Source: Sulfobacillus acidophilus DSM 10332 (GTDB lineage: Bacteria > Bacillota > Sulfobacillia > Sulfobacillales > Sulfobacillaceae). From it: a stretch of DNA of 64,000 nt. Made by a program: the position numbers and the translations under genes. Positions 40,494-49,699 of the stretch are shown here, in pieces. Under the pieces are notes generated by a model. The model saw only the letters and a list, made by a program, of their open reading frames with translations. It was not told the origin of the DNA and did no database searches. Within the stretch, counting starts at the first letter, position 1, and the number at the start of each line of letters is the position of its first letter. The stretch is taken from assembly GCA_000237975.1 (NCBI GenBank), contig CP003179.1:1-64000 (forward strand). The letters run 5' to 3'.

Positions 40494-40547
40494 ATTATGG
40501 CAAGGGACTGTTAGGGACCGGTAAACCCATGGTAAACGGCCGGTTAA
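40494..40547 (-). promoter_or_regulatory. Pho-box-like array and -10 element upstream of ABC importer operon
   Basis: Read on the minus strand, four direct repeats TTAACC, TTTACC, TTTACC and CTAACA start every 11 bp (plus-strand hexamers begin at 40542, 40531, 40520 and 40509). The last repeat is followed after 9 bp by a -10-like CATAAT (40499-40494). This is the layout of PhoP/PhoB-activated promoters, where the repeats replace the -35 box. It lies 36-89 bp upstream of the binding-protein start. Confidence 0.7.
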
Positions 40548-40719
40548 GATTTTGTGAGGTTGCCGTCGTGAAATGACCCCTCAATGACTGCTCGTTCCCA
40601 TGAATTGAGTGGCGGATAGGGAAACAAATCGGATTGACTCAACCCCCTGGCCCGCCGAACGGGGGCGCGGTTCCAAAGGTCTGTTCGTCGACACTCGGTT
40701 GCTCACTCACAAATATTCT

Positions 40720-41893
40720 TTAAACGGGATCCTGACCAAAGGCCGATACACCCGGAACCGGGAGCACGATGATAATTGATGCGGCGCGAATGACGGCTGA
40801 GGTCCATGCGACAACCGAAACACCGAACCTCGGCACAAGGTATCCGGCGAGGACAAGTCCAAGCGGCATTAACGCGGAGTTACTTAGGGCGTCCAGCGTA
40901 AATACGCGCCCCAGCATGTCTCGTGGCGTCGTGACCTGAATAGCCGTCGTCCACGCGACACCGAAAACGGACAGACCGAGTCCCGTTACGAAGCCACAGG
41001 GGATGAGCCATAAAACGGAGCGGTGATCGGCGATAACGACAAGTTGGGGCATTTGGGCGACCAAGGCCAAAAGGGCATAGAGTCCCGGTTTTTTTGTGTG
41101 AAGACCGATTCCGATCAAGGACCCGGCCAACGCCCCCACGGCGTCCGCTGAAACCGCCAATCCATAAAGCGAAGCGTGGGTGAGGCCAAACAGCAGGGGA
41201 AGCATCAGCGAAACCGGTGCGGCCACAAAAGAAACCTGGACGAGGCCCTGTATCATCACGGCAACCAACCAGCGGAACTCGATCACATGCCGAATTCCGG
41301 CATGCGCTGACCGCGTGGTCTGATGTCGACGGCGAGTCGTTCACAGACAGCAAGAGGATGCCGTTTACCACGAAAGTGCCCAAGTCTATCTGCATTCCCC
41401 ATCGGACGCCAAATGCGCCAATGAGGAGTCCGCCGAGGGCAGAACCCATAATCGCCCCTACGCGATTGGTGGATGACCGAAGGCCATTGGCGGCGCGAAT
41501 GTAATTTTTGCCTACGATCAGTGGAAGCAATGCGGAGTACACCGGTCGATAAATCCCTTCTCCCCGGCCAATAGTCAGAGTACAAGTCATTAGAGACGCC
41601 CATGGATCCGTTCGACCGAGAAGTAAAATGCCACCAACGCCCATCCCTTGCAGTATGTTCGAAACAACGAGAAGACGACTCTTGCGGAACCGGTCCGCGA
41701 TCAACCCACCTAACAGTAAAGACATGACGGTGCCGGTGGCCACAGACCCCAACAGAAGGCCTAAGGCGTGTGCAGCATGACGCCGGCTTGCCATGTCGAG
41801 GGCAAGCGCGACCGAAAAGATCGCATCACCGATGACGTTGAACAATTGTCCTATCCATAATCGGCGAAATACCGGATTCAATAAGGGAATCAA
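40720..41893 (-). pseudogene. MFS transporter, frameshifted
   Basis: A major facilitator of about 390 residues in two frames. The N-terminal half, MIPLLNPVFRRLWIGQLFNV with motif A-like GGLIADRFRKSRLL, runs from 41893. The C-terminal half continues in another frame from about 41286 (IEFRWLVAVMIQGLV) to 40720. The switch lies between about 41300 and 41345, where the first frame reads LLLSVNDSPSTSDH and then turns non-membranous. Together they would give 12 helices of the drug-efflux/enterobactin-exporter type. A sequencing error could also explain it. Confidence 0.8.
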
Positions 41894-42439
41894 GGGGGTG
41901 GGAGTGATGTTCTTGACAACAGCTTAACCGTCTCGTCATTTCGCGGGGGATTAGAGGAGCGACAGCAAGAACCTACCGAATTATTCTGCCGCCGCCCTCC
42001 CGGGAATTCAGGCGCCTGGTCTTTTTGGGAAAGACAAAAGATTATGATAAGCAACCGAGGATTGCACCATAAAACTATCCATGGTCATTCATTAAGCGAT
42101 CTCATTCAGAAGGTTTCGTCACCCTCAATCCAAAATCATCCATTTGTTGGCTTACCCCCCTAAACGAGAGCGTGAGAAACGCGTCATCCTGCTTTCAGGA
42201 TTATGCTCGGGATTCACAAGGATTATATCTCAAAAATTCCAAAAATCGTTATTCGGTCCGTTGCGATCTTTCGGCACGGCCTGACCGGACGGCGATCCGG
42301 TCCAAGGGTCGGATCGGCGTTGCAATTTCGTTTCTCGCCGGTCCGACGGGAACGTCGTGTTATTCGTGGCGAGAAGCGGCTGGATTCCGTTAGGATAGAG
42401 AGGAATGCACCATGTCATAATTGGGGTGAATCAATCAAA
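41894..42439. other. 546-bp intergenic region without recognised gene
   Basis: It lies between the divergent MFS pseudogene and the MazG-like gene. Short ORFs at its right end (for example an extension of the MazG frame back to 42203) have no recognisable sequence or ribosome site. No tRNA, hairpin terminator or repeat was seen. Confidence 0.5.
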
Positions 42440-42760
42440 GTGATTTACAATAAATTGGTCCGCGACCGGATTCCCGAGATTATCGAGAACGCAGGAAAAA
42501 GCTGCCGGGTGCGTACGCTCGACACCGAAGAATTTGTCGTGCGGCTTCGGGAGAAGCTCGACGAGGAAATCGCCGAATACCGTCGGGCCGAAGCGTCCGC
42601 GGAAGCAATAGAAGAGCTGGCCGATATTTTGGAAGTCATTTATCACTTGGCCGAGGTTCACGGCGCTACCGTGGAGGAATTGGAAGCCGTACGCATCCGT
42701 AAACGCGATAAACGGGGCGGATTTGGACAACGGCTCTTTCTCATTGAGGCCGATGAATAA
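42440..42760 (+). CDS. MazG-like all-alpha NTP pyrophosphohydrolase-type protein
   Basis: A 106-residue protein of the MazG/HisE superfamily. It opens with YNKLVRDRIPEIIENAG, the usual start of the predicted house-cleaning group. The metal-binding helices read EKLDEEIAEY and IEELADILEVI (ExxE then ExxxD), and RIRKRDKRGGFGQRLFL ends it. It should hydrolyse aberrant or alarmone-type nucleotides. The GTG start at 42440 is chosen from the family start. It overlaps the helicase gene by 8 bp, so the two are translated together. Confidence 0.82.
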   Translation: MIYNKLVRDRIPEIIENAGKSCRVRTLDTEEFVVRLREKLDEEIAEYRRAEASAEAIEELADILEVIYHLAEVHGATVEELEAVRIRKRDKRGGFGQRLFLIEADE

Positions 42761-45164
42761 CCCACGCTTAATCACCCGCCATCTCGGGACGCTGGTCAAC
42801 CGCCTGTCCGCCGACGCCAAAGGAATTTATCTGTTGCTGGCGTTTGTCCGGACGTCCGGCGTGGACGAAATCTTTCCGGCTTTGTCTGCCGCCGTCCAGG
42901 CCGGGGCCGACCTCAAAATCCTGACCGGCGATTATCTTTGGATTACCGAACCGGAGGCGCTCGCCCGGTTATTGACGTTGGGGCCGCAGGTCGAAATTCG
43001 GTTATGGTACACCGATGGCCAAGCGTTTCACCCGAAGGCCTTTTTGTTTGAATCCGAAACGACGCTTCACGTGATTATCGGGTCGTCCAATTTGTCTCGG
43101 AGCGCCGTGACGACCGGAGTGGAATGGAATGTACTGGTCGAAGACGCCGTGTTTGAACAAGACGATCCGGTCACCGAGTTTATGCGGCTCTTTTATGCCG
43201 AACAAACCGGTCCGGTTAACCCGGTGACGATTGAAGAGTACCAGCGCCGGCGGGACAGGTTTTACCGGGATCATCCGGCCGTGGAACGCGTGTGGGCGGA
43301 TTCGGTCTCCTGGTCCGGTGAGGCACCGGTGGATCTTTCCGAGACGGAGAGGGGTTCGGCCTCCGAGGAACTAGCGTTGCGGCCGGTTCAAATAGAGGCT
43401 TTCGAGGCACTGTCCAACGCTCTTCAACAAGGATACCGGCGGGGGCTGGTGGTGCTGCCGACCGGTCTCGGGAAAACCTATTTGGCCGCTTTTTTTGCCC
43501 GCCAATTTCGGCGAGTCCTCTTCATCGCCCATCGGGACGAGATTTTACGGCAGGCGGCTCGCACGTTTCACCGGGTATTACCGGACCGATCGCTCGCCTT
43601 TTATACCGGGTCCCAAAAAGGCGCAGCGGATATGGTGTTCGCCTCGGTATTCACCTTGGCCGGCAAACGACATCGGGAGCGGTTTTTACCCGATACCTTC
43701 GACTTGGTGGTTGTCGACGAGTTCCATCATGCGGCGGCCAAATCCTACGAGGCGCTGTTAGATTACTTTACCCCGCGGTTTTTGCTGGGGCTGACCGCGA
43801 CGCCGGAACGGATGGACAATAAAGACGTTTATGCGCTTTGTGACGGGAATCTGGTTTATCAAGAGAAGTTACCGGACGCCATTCGAAAGAAATGGCTGGT
43901 ACCGTTTCATTATTACGGCGTCTATGACCCGATCGATTATCGTACCATTCCTTGGCGTGGAACCCATTATGACGAAGAGGCGCTGGAACGAGTACAGACT
44001 CAAGAATCTTACGCTGCATGGATATTAGCCGGATGGCAAAACCACCGTCAGTCGCGGACATTGGCATTTTGTGCCGGGGTGACCCAAGCCGAATATCTGG
44101 CCGCTTATTTTTCCCGGCACGGTGTGGCTGCTCGGGCATTGACGGGGAAAAACACCCTGGATGAACGGCGCCGGGCACTGGCGGAGCTGGAACACGGTGA
44201 TTTGTCGATTATATTTTCCGTCGATCTTTTTAATGAAGGCCTCGATATTCCCAGTACAGACACCATTTTACTGGTGCGCCCGACCGATTCCTCGGTCGTC
44301 TTCCTCCAACAAATAGGCCGGGGGCTTCGGACGTTCGGCGAGAAAACGCATTGCACAATTATCGACTTTGTCGGCAACTACCGCAATGCCGACGAGCGGT
44401 TCGCCGTGCTCGGAGTTGCCGAACCGTTGGCCGCCTTGCAGGCCGGTACGGACGATATGGCGGTTATCACCCGGGGATTGCCGCCGAATTGCTTTATCGC
44501 GTTGGACCTTCAGGTGATTGACGTTTTGCAGAAGATCGAAAAACGCCGGTCATCCCCTGAGATGCTCGCGATTAAAGCCCTTAAGGCCCTTAAAGAGGAG
44601 GTGGGCCGACGGCCGACCTACTTGGAGTTTCATTTGAAAAGCGGGGTGGACGGCAAGCTGGTAAAAGACTGGTTCAAATCCTACCCGGGATTTTTGGCCG
44701 CGGCGGAGGAGCTCAATTCGTTCGAAACCGCCGTCTATGAGAAAGCCCGGGGCTGGCTTGAGGTGGTGGAAAAAACCTCCATGAGCCAGAGTTATAAAAT
44801 GGTGTTGCTGCGTACCATGCTCGACCGGGGACCGGATCGGTGGGACGAACCCGTTACCCCGCGCGAGCTGGCTCCCGGATTTTATGCCTATTTGCACGAT
44901 AACGGGCTTTGGATGAGGGAGACACAACGGCAAACGACATTTCGGGACCGCTATGAGGAAAAAGCCGTGGTTAACATCCTGGTCAAAAATCCTGTCAAAT
45001 TCTTATCAGAGCGGCATCCCGAATCTTTTTCTTATATGGATGGCCTGTTTCGTATCCGTCATGGCGGCATTACGGCCGAGGAACGGACATTGATCGCCCG
45101 GTGGACCCGCGAAATTGTGGAATATCGCTTGCATCGATACTTTTATCGGGATCAGGCTTATTAA
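42753..45164 (+). CDS. PLD-nuclease-like/SF2 helicase fusion protein
   Basis: An 803-residue protein. Residues ~20-150 form a phospholipase-D-like domain with FHPKAFLF (HxK near residue 91) and GSSNLSRSAV. The SF2 helicase core follows: Walker A PTGLGKT (~235), DEFHH (~321), LTATPE (~346) and motif VI QQIGRGLRTFG (~518). The C-terminal ~250 residues begin LPPNCFIALDLQVIDVL and resemble the DUF3427 region of such helicases. PLD-helicase fusions are suspected nucleic-acid processing or defence proteins. ATG 42753 overlaps the MazG stop. Confidence 0.85.
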   Translation: MNNPRLITRHLGTLVNRLSADAKGIYLLLAFVRTSGVDEIFPALSAAVQAGADLKILTGDYLWITEPEALARLLTLGPQVEIRLWYTDGQAFHPKAFLFESETTLHVIIGSSNLSRSAVTTGVEWNVLVEDAVFEQDDPVTEFMRLFYAEQTGPVNPVTIEEYQRRRDRFYRDHPAVERVWADSVSWSGEAPVDLSETERGSASEELALRPVQIEAFEALSNALQQGYRRGLVVLPTGLGKTYLAAFFARQFRRVLFIAHRDEILRQAARTFHRVLPDRSLAFYTGSQKGAADMVFASVFTLAGKRHRERFLPDTFDLVVVDEFHHAAAKSYEALLDYFTPRFLLGLTATPERMDNKDVYALCDGNLVYQEKLPDAIRKKWLVPFHYYGVYDPIDYRTIPWRGTHYDEEALERVQTQESYAAWILAGWQNHRQSRTLAFCAGVTQAEYLAAYFSRHGVAARALTGKNTLDERRRALAELEHGDLSIIFSVDLFNEGLDIPSTDTILLVRPTDSSVVFLQQIGRGLRTFGEKTHCTIIDFVGNYRNADERFAVLGVAEPLAALQAGTDDMAVITRGLPPNCFIALDLQVIDVLQKIEKRRSSPEMLAIKALKALKEEVGRRPTYLEFHLKSGVDGKLVKDWFKSYPGFLAAAEELNSFETAVYEKARGWLEVVEKTSMSQSYKMVLLRTMLDRGPDRWDEPVTPRELAPGFYAYLHDNGLWMRETQRQTTFRDRYEEKAVVNILVKNPVKFLSERHPESFSYMDGLFRIRHGGITAEERTLIARWTREIVEYRLHRYFYRDQAY

Positions 45165-46351
45165 GCACTGGGAACGACCGACGGCGATGAAGGCGTGAAT
45201 GACGGGGGAGGGGTTGACGGTGATGGTGATGGTGACGGACGGATCGGTGTTGGCGACGGTGGAAGGGGCGTCGGGGTCGATGACGGTATAGGGGTGGCCG
45301 ACGGAGTCGGCGTCGGTGGCGCGACAATAGTTACCGTATTACCGGCAATGATACTGTTGCCGTTCAGGAAGGAAATGCGATAGACGCCGGGAACCCATAA
45401 GTAAAACGGGTTGGCCAGTTCGTTGTCCTGCGGATTCAACACCAGGGTGCCGGAGTCATACGTCAGCCAACCGGCGCCGTCTTGTTCCTCGATGAGCCAC
45501 GTCAAGGATAGTGAGCCGAAACCGGGCGGGTCGGTCAATAGCGCGTAAACCTGTCCGGGCGGAAACGTGGATCCGGGATCGATTAGGCTGAACGTTGTCG
45601 CATCAAATCCGCCGCCGAAAGTGAGGGACGGTCCGGAAGAACTGGGCGACGGAAGGGTGGACGGCGCACCGGTGGCAGTCTTTGCCGAGACGTTTTCGCC
45701 GGTGAGGGCCTGAAAGAAATTGGCGGGGATTCCTGTCCACCGGCGGGAACGGGGATGATAGGAGATCGTGACCGTATCCGGTGTGCCGCACGCCATACAC
45801 ACCCCGGCGTTTTTATAGTAGTTGCCGGTAACGACCAGATGGTCACCCGCAAGGCGAACGCCCATCGTCCCAAAATCGGACAGGGTCAAAACATCTTGAA
45901 GATGGCCGGATGCGTTTGGAGCCCAAATTTCCACCGTGCTCGAACCGGCGTCGGCGCCGGCTAGCCAGGTATCGAGGACGAACGCTTGGTTCGGTCCGCC
46001 CATCAATCGGGCCGGGCCCGCCAAAGAAAACGATCCGATGCCTTGATCATGAGGTAGGGTGCCGTTTAACGATTGACGAGAAAAGATGCCTTGCCACGAA
46101 TGACCGGTCCATTGGTAGACGGTGACCTCCGCTTGGGTGCCTGCGGTACTGAACACTAACAGGTTAGAGGACGATGGGGTCAGGTGAAAGAGGATGCGTT
46201 GTCGCACCGTGTTTAACGGACGGGGGCTTAGAGCCGCCGAAAGCACCGGAGTCGACGAAGCGGGATGAGATGGGGGAGCGGCTCCGCAGGCGGCGGCGAC
46301 CCCGCCGAATCCTAATAGGCCGACCAAACCGATAACCGACGGGCGTTTCAT
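45161..46351 (-). CDS. Secreted lipoprotein with proline/serine/threonine-rich tail
   Basis: A 396-residue hypothetical lipoprotein. The lipobox AAAC is at Cys22 after a short hydrophobic signal. The middle part is beta-rich with no domain I recognise. It contains CMAC, a possible redox or metal pair. The last ~60 residues are almost only Pro, Ser and Thr in alternating patterns (PTPTPSATPIPSSTPTP and similar), a wall-spanning or surface spacer. The DNA of this tail is a degenerate short-period repeat. Convergent with the helicase gene, overlapping by 4 bp. Confidence 0.78.
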   Translation of the reverse strand: MKRPSVIGLVGLLGFGGVAAACGAAPPSHPASSTPVLSAALSPRPLNTVRQRILFHLTPSSSNLLVFSTAGTQAEVTVYQWTGHSWQGIFSRQSLNGTLPHDQGIGSFSLAGPARLMGGPNQAFVLDTWLAGADAGSSTVEIWAPNASGHLQDVLTLSDFGTMGVRLAGDHLVVTGNYYKNAGVCMACGTPDTVTISYHPRSRRWTGIPANFFQALTGENVSAKTATGAPSTLPSPSSSGPSLTFGGGFDATTFSLIDPGSTFPPGQVYALLTDPPGFGSLSLTWLIEEQDGAGWLTYDSGTLVLNPQDNELANPFYLWVPGVYRISFLNGNSIIAGNTVTIVAPPTPTPSATPIPSSTPTPLPPSPTPIRPSPSPSPSTPPPSFTPSSPSVVPSA

Positions 46352-46480
46352 GAAAGGCCCCCTTTTCTTGCCGTTAATGTGCCGCCTTCAGTGTATCGCG
46401 AACCGGGCCTGGTTCAGAAGAGGCCCATTATAATACATCAAGAATTATTGGGGATATCGTTGGGGATTAGGAGCGGAGAC

Positions 46481-46924
46481 ATGACACACACACGGTTTCA
46501 TTACGTGGCACGCGCGGTCATTATCGACCAAGAGCACGTTCTGTTGGTGCGGGATCAATTGACGCCCTATGCTTATTTACCCGGGGGTCATATCGAGATT
46601 GGGGAAAGCGCGGTGGCTGCCCTGGTCCGGGAAATCGTCGAGGAACTGGGCCTCGATTGTACCGTGGGGCCGTATTTAGGGGCGGTGGAGCACGGCTGGT
46701 CGGCCGACAGGGTGGATCATGTGGAAATGAACCATCTGTTTCAGGTAACGCTGGAAGGCTTGCCGCCGTTAACCGCTCCCGTCTCGAAAGAACCGCATCT
46801 GACGTTTTATTGGGCTCCTGTGGGGTCTTTGGAACACCACCGTCTCCAACCGACGCCGCTTGCGAATCTCATCAAAAATCGCTACAGCATTCACGGAGCC
46901 TGGTGGGGATCCACATTGGGTTAA
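46481..46924 (+). CDS. NUDIX hydrolase
   Basis: A 147-residue NUDIX protein. The box GGHIEIGESAVAALVREIVE followed by ELGL matches GX5EX7REUXEEXGU. It should hydrolyse a nucleoside diphosphate linked to another group; the substrate is unknown. ATG 46481 follows AGGAG at 46469-46473. A longer frame from 46379 lacks a good site. Confidence 0.88.
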   Translation: MTHTRFHYVARAVIIDQEHVLLVRDQLTPYAYLPGGHIEIGESAVAALVREIVEELGLDCTVGPYLGAVEHGWSADRVDHVEMNHLFQVTLEGLPPLTAPVSKEPHLTFYWAPVGSLEHHRLQPTPLANLIKNRYSIHGAWWGSTLG

Positions 46925-47055
46925 CCGGTATGGGCAACTTGCCGTAAGCGTCCTGTAAAGATGTGATTTCGGCGGACTTTGACAGTTGAAGAAAAAAATC
47001 CCCCTTTGGTACTGTTGTGGTGCAAACCCAACACCAGACCCAGGAGGATTTCTCC

Positions 47056-48272
47056 ATGCATTTTACCTCGACGATTGATCAACGCAAAGCCGCTGTCCAA
47101 GGTGCCGTGATCGGAGGGGTGGACGTGGCCCAAGGTTGGCATTACATCCAGTGGTTGTTACCGAACGGCTTGTCGGCGGGTAAGCCGATCCGGTTCGTGA
47201 ATACGCGCAGCGGCTTCGAGACGATGTGGGCCCGGCGTCCCGCCGGGACCCGCCTTGTGATTGGGCTCGAGTCCACTGGCGGCTATTGGCTGTCGTTGGC
47301 GCACTGGCTCCGTCAACAACCGGGCGTCACCGTCGTCTTAGTCAATCCGCTGCATACGCACAAACTCAAAGAAGTCGACGACCGCACCCCCTCGAAACAC
47401 GATGCCAAGGATGCCGGGATGATTGCCCGGGCGGTCGCGGAGGGGCGATATATCCCCTGGGTCCCGCGCGAGGGCGTCTGGAGTGAACTGGCCACGTTGG
47501 CGGTGACCCGGCGCCAGCAAAAGACAGACGTCGTGCGCTGGCAGAATCGCATTCAGGGGTGGCTGGATGTCTATGCCCCCGAATTTCGGCGGGTGTTTAA
47601 ATCGTGGCAGGGTCTGGCGGCCTTGTGGGTGCTGGACACCGTGCCCTTGCCAGCTGACGTGGTCGCGTTACCCTTCGAGGAGTTGGTCCAGGGCTTGCTG
47701 GAGGCGTCCCATCATCGAGTGGGCCGAAAACGGGCCCAGGCGCTGGTGACTGCTGCTCGTGACTCCATTGGAGTGCCCGGACACGCGAGTGCCCGGGGCC
47801 AATTAGCGGCCTACTTGAGGCATTGGCGGGCGGCGCGCGACGCGCTCGCCATCACCGAAGCCGCACAGCAGGCGCTGCTGGCCTCGCTGCCCGCCGCGGA
47901 CGTCTTGAAGACCATTCCCGGCTTTGGGCCAGTGGTCATCGCGACGCTGTTGGGCGAATTGGGGAATTTGGCGGACTACGCCCATCCGCAGCAAGCGGTG
48001 CGCATGGCGGGGTTGAACGTCGTGTCCGACAACTCGGGGAAACATCAGGGGAAGACCCATCTCGCCAAGCGCGGGCGGCCGCAAGCCCGGCAAGTGTTGT
48101 ATCAAGCCGCGTTGGTGGCCATGGCCCACGAGGGGCCCGCGCGGGCCCGCTATCGGGAACTGCGAGAGCGCCTGGCCCCGAAAGCGGCGTTAATCGCACT
48201 GGCGTGTAAACTCTTACGCATCGCGTGGGCTTGTGTGCACCATCAGACCCCGTACGATGCGCGGCGGGCTTT
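47056..48272 (+). pseudogene. IS110-family transposase, 3' end cut by IS3 element
   Basis: A DEDD transposase of ~405 residues. The RuvC-like N-terminal domain has GGVDVAQ, GLESTGGYW and KHDAKDAGMIARAVAEG. The C-terminal transposase_20 domain has IPGFGPVVIATLLGELG and the Ser-nucleophile region DNSGKHQGKTHLAKRG. The frame is intact up to QTPYDARRAF and is then replaced by the second IS3 copy, so probably only a few C-terminal residues are lost. AGGAGG precedes ATG 47056. IS110 elements use a bridge RNA made from a non-coding end. Confidence 0.88.
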
Positions 48273-48312
48273 TGGACCTATGTCAATAAAATGGACACCC
48301 GAAATTGAGACA

Positions 48313-49131
48313 TTAGCCGTATCGCGCATGATACGCTGCATCGGCCTCGGCCGGAGTCTGATAATCCAGGGCACTATGGATCCGCTGCCGATTATAGAAA
48401 ATCTCGATATAGGCAAAGATCGCGACTTCCGCTTCCGCCCGTGTTCGAAATTTCGTCAGGTAAATCAGCTCCTTCTTGAGGAGACTGTGCCAGGATTCAA
48501 TCATGGCGTTATCGTAACAATTTCCTTTGCGACTCATGCTCGCGGTCATGCCGTACTGCTGAAGGCGTTCCTGGTACGCCGCGGCGGCATATTGGCTGCC
48601 GCGATCCGAGTGATGCAGCACGCCGGCCGGCGGCCGGCTGTGGATCACCGCACGGTCTAAGGCCCGGATGACCAAATCTTGCGTCATGCGCCGATCCACC
48701 GCCCATCCCACAATTTTTCGGGTGTACAAGTCCTGAAGGCTCGCTAAATAGAGCCATCCTTCCTCTGTGGGGATGTAGGTAATATCCGCCATCCACACAG
48801 CATGTGGGCGATCCGCGCTAAACGTTCGATTCAAGACGTTCTCGTGCACCGGCCACGTGTGCCGCGAATTCGTGGTGGCTTTATATTTCCGTGTCACGCG
48901 GGAGCGCAACCGATGGTCGTGCATCAACCGCGCCACCGTTTTTTGACTGATGCGCTCGCCTTCCCGCCGTAACACGGCGGTGATTTTGGGGCTACCATAC
49001 CGTTCGCCCGATGTCGTAAACACCGCTCGAATCCGTTCGACCCGCCGGGCCCGGGCTTGCGCCCGGGTACTGGGTGGACGATGGCACCAGGCATAATATC
49101 CGCTTCGCGAGACGTCGAGGATCTGGCACAT
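48313..49131 (-). CDS. IS3-family transposase OrfB, copy 2
   Basis: 272 residues, identical in sequence to OrfB of copy 1, with the DDE residues in VWMADITYI, LHHSDRGSQYA and NAMIESWHS. The -1 frameshift route from OrfA remains open: the junction reads RSDVIVRFIHEH instead of RSEVIFRFIHEH. Confidence 0.92.
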   Translation of the reverse strand: MCQILDVSRSGYYAWCHRPPSTRAQARARRVERIRAVFTTSGERYGSPKITAVLRREGERISQKTVARLMHDHRLRSRVTRKYKATTNSRHTWPVHENVLNRTFSADRPHAVWMADITYIPTEEGWLYLASLQDLYTRKIVGWAVDRRMTQDLVIRALDRAVIHSRPPAGVLHHSDRGSQYAAAAYQERLQQYGMTASMSRKGNCYDNAMIESWHSLLKKELIYLTKFRTRAEAEVAIFAYIEIFYNRQRIHSALDYQTPAEADAAYHARYG

Positions 49132-49466
49132 CTTCGTGATCGAGAAGGTGAAGCGGTGTTCATGAATGAACCGAACGATGACGTCCGATCGTTGGTGAAG
49201 ATGCGCATCGCTTTTTTTAGGATCGCATTCTCCTCTTCGAGATCTCGAATGCGTCTCTGCAAATCGCGCAGGGCTTGGTCTTCCGCTTTCAGATGCCCGC
49301 TGCCGACAAAGGGTTCTACCGGGTCGGCCTTATAGGCAGCCACCCACGCATATAACGTCTTACTCGGAATGCCCAGCTCACGGGCCACTTGGGCACCGGT
49401 TTTTTGTTGGGTCAAGACCAGCTGAACCGCCTGGGCTTTAAATTCCCGATCATAATGATTGGCCAT
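48924..49466 (-). CDS. IS3-family transposase OrfA, copy 2, stop codon lost
   Basis: The same OrfA as in copy 1 up to MRIFTNDR, but its TAA stop is changed to TCA (49181-49179) and the preceding Lys codon to Thr. The zero frame therefore continues to give a 180-residue product whose last ~85 residues are the antisense-like overlap of orfB and carry no function I recognise. The A7G slippery run at 49218-49211 is unchanged. Confidence 0.85.
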   Translation of the reverse strand: MANHYDREFKAQAVQLVLTQQKTGAQVARELGIPSKTLYAWVAAYKADPVEPFVGSGHLKAEDQALRDLQRRIRDLEEENAILKKAMRIFTNDRTSSFGSFMNTASPSRSRRCARSSTSREADIMPGAIVHPVPGRKPGPGGSNGFERCLRHRANGMVAPKSPPCYGGKASASVKKRWRG

Positions 49467-49543
49467 CGGATATTCACCTCAATTGAGCAACATTGTACCA
49501 TCGTGTCTCAATTCGAGGTGTCCACAAATTAGACTAACATCCA

Positions 49544-49699
49544 CCTGAACACAGGACGATGCGGGCCCAGACCCTGCAACTTTTTCGGTAGGCTTCGGGA
49601 GGTCGTTCTTCGGCAGACGGTCGCAGAGGTCCCGGGATGAAACAAAAATCTCAGAGAATCACAGGATTTACACAAAAAGCTAAGGTAGGAGAACGACTG
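49544..49699. other. Possible IS110 right-end remnant and leader of MntP-like gene
   Basis: 156 bp between the IS3 right end and the MntP-like start. It may contain what is left of the IS110 non-coding end. No yybP-ykoY manganese riboswitch could be recognised, although such switches often precede mntP. Confidence 0.3.

Larger units (their letters stand above)
48273..49543 (-). mobile_element. IS3-family insertion sequence, copy 2 (1271 bp)
   Basis: It matches copy 1 in every part compared except for three bases (49176 C, 49180 G, 49183 G against A, T, T), has the same terminal repeats and lies in the same orientation. Flanking triplets are TTT on the left and CCT on the right, so no target duplication is seen, unlike copy 1. 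It sits at the 3' end of the IS110 transposase gene. Confidence 0.95.

Noticed and set aside
45161-45340. Simple repeat or CRISPR-like pattern in GC-rich triplets
   Set aside because: The pattern encodes the Pro/Ser/Thr-rich lipoprotein tail. There are no regular spacers, and no CRISPR array was found in the window.
47017-48660. 547-codon frame joining IS110 transposase to a new C-terminus
   Set aside because: The last ~130 residues are IS3 sequence read against its own genes, so this is a chance read-through of a truncated transposase.
49544-49699. Manganese (yybP-ykoY) riboswitch before the MntP-like gene
   Set aside because: The characteristic conserved loop sequences were not found.
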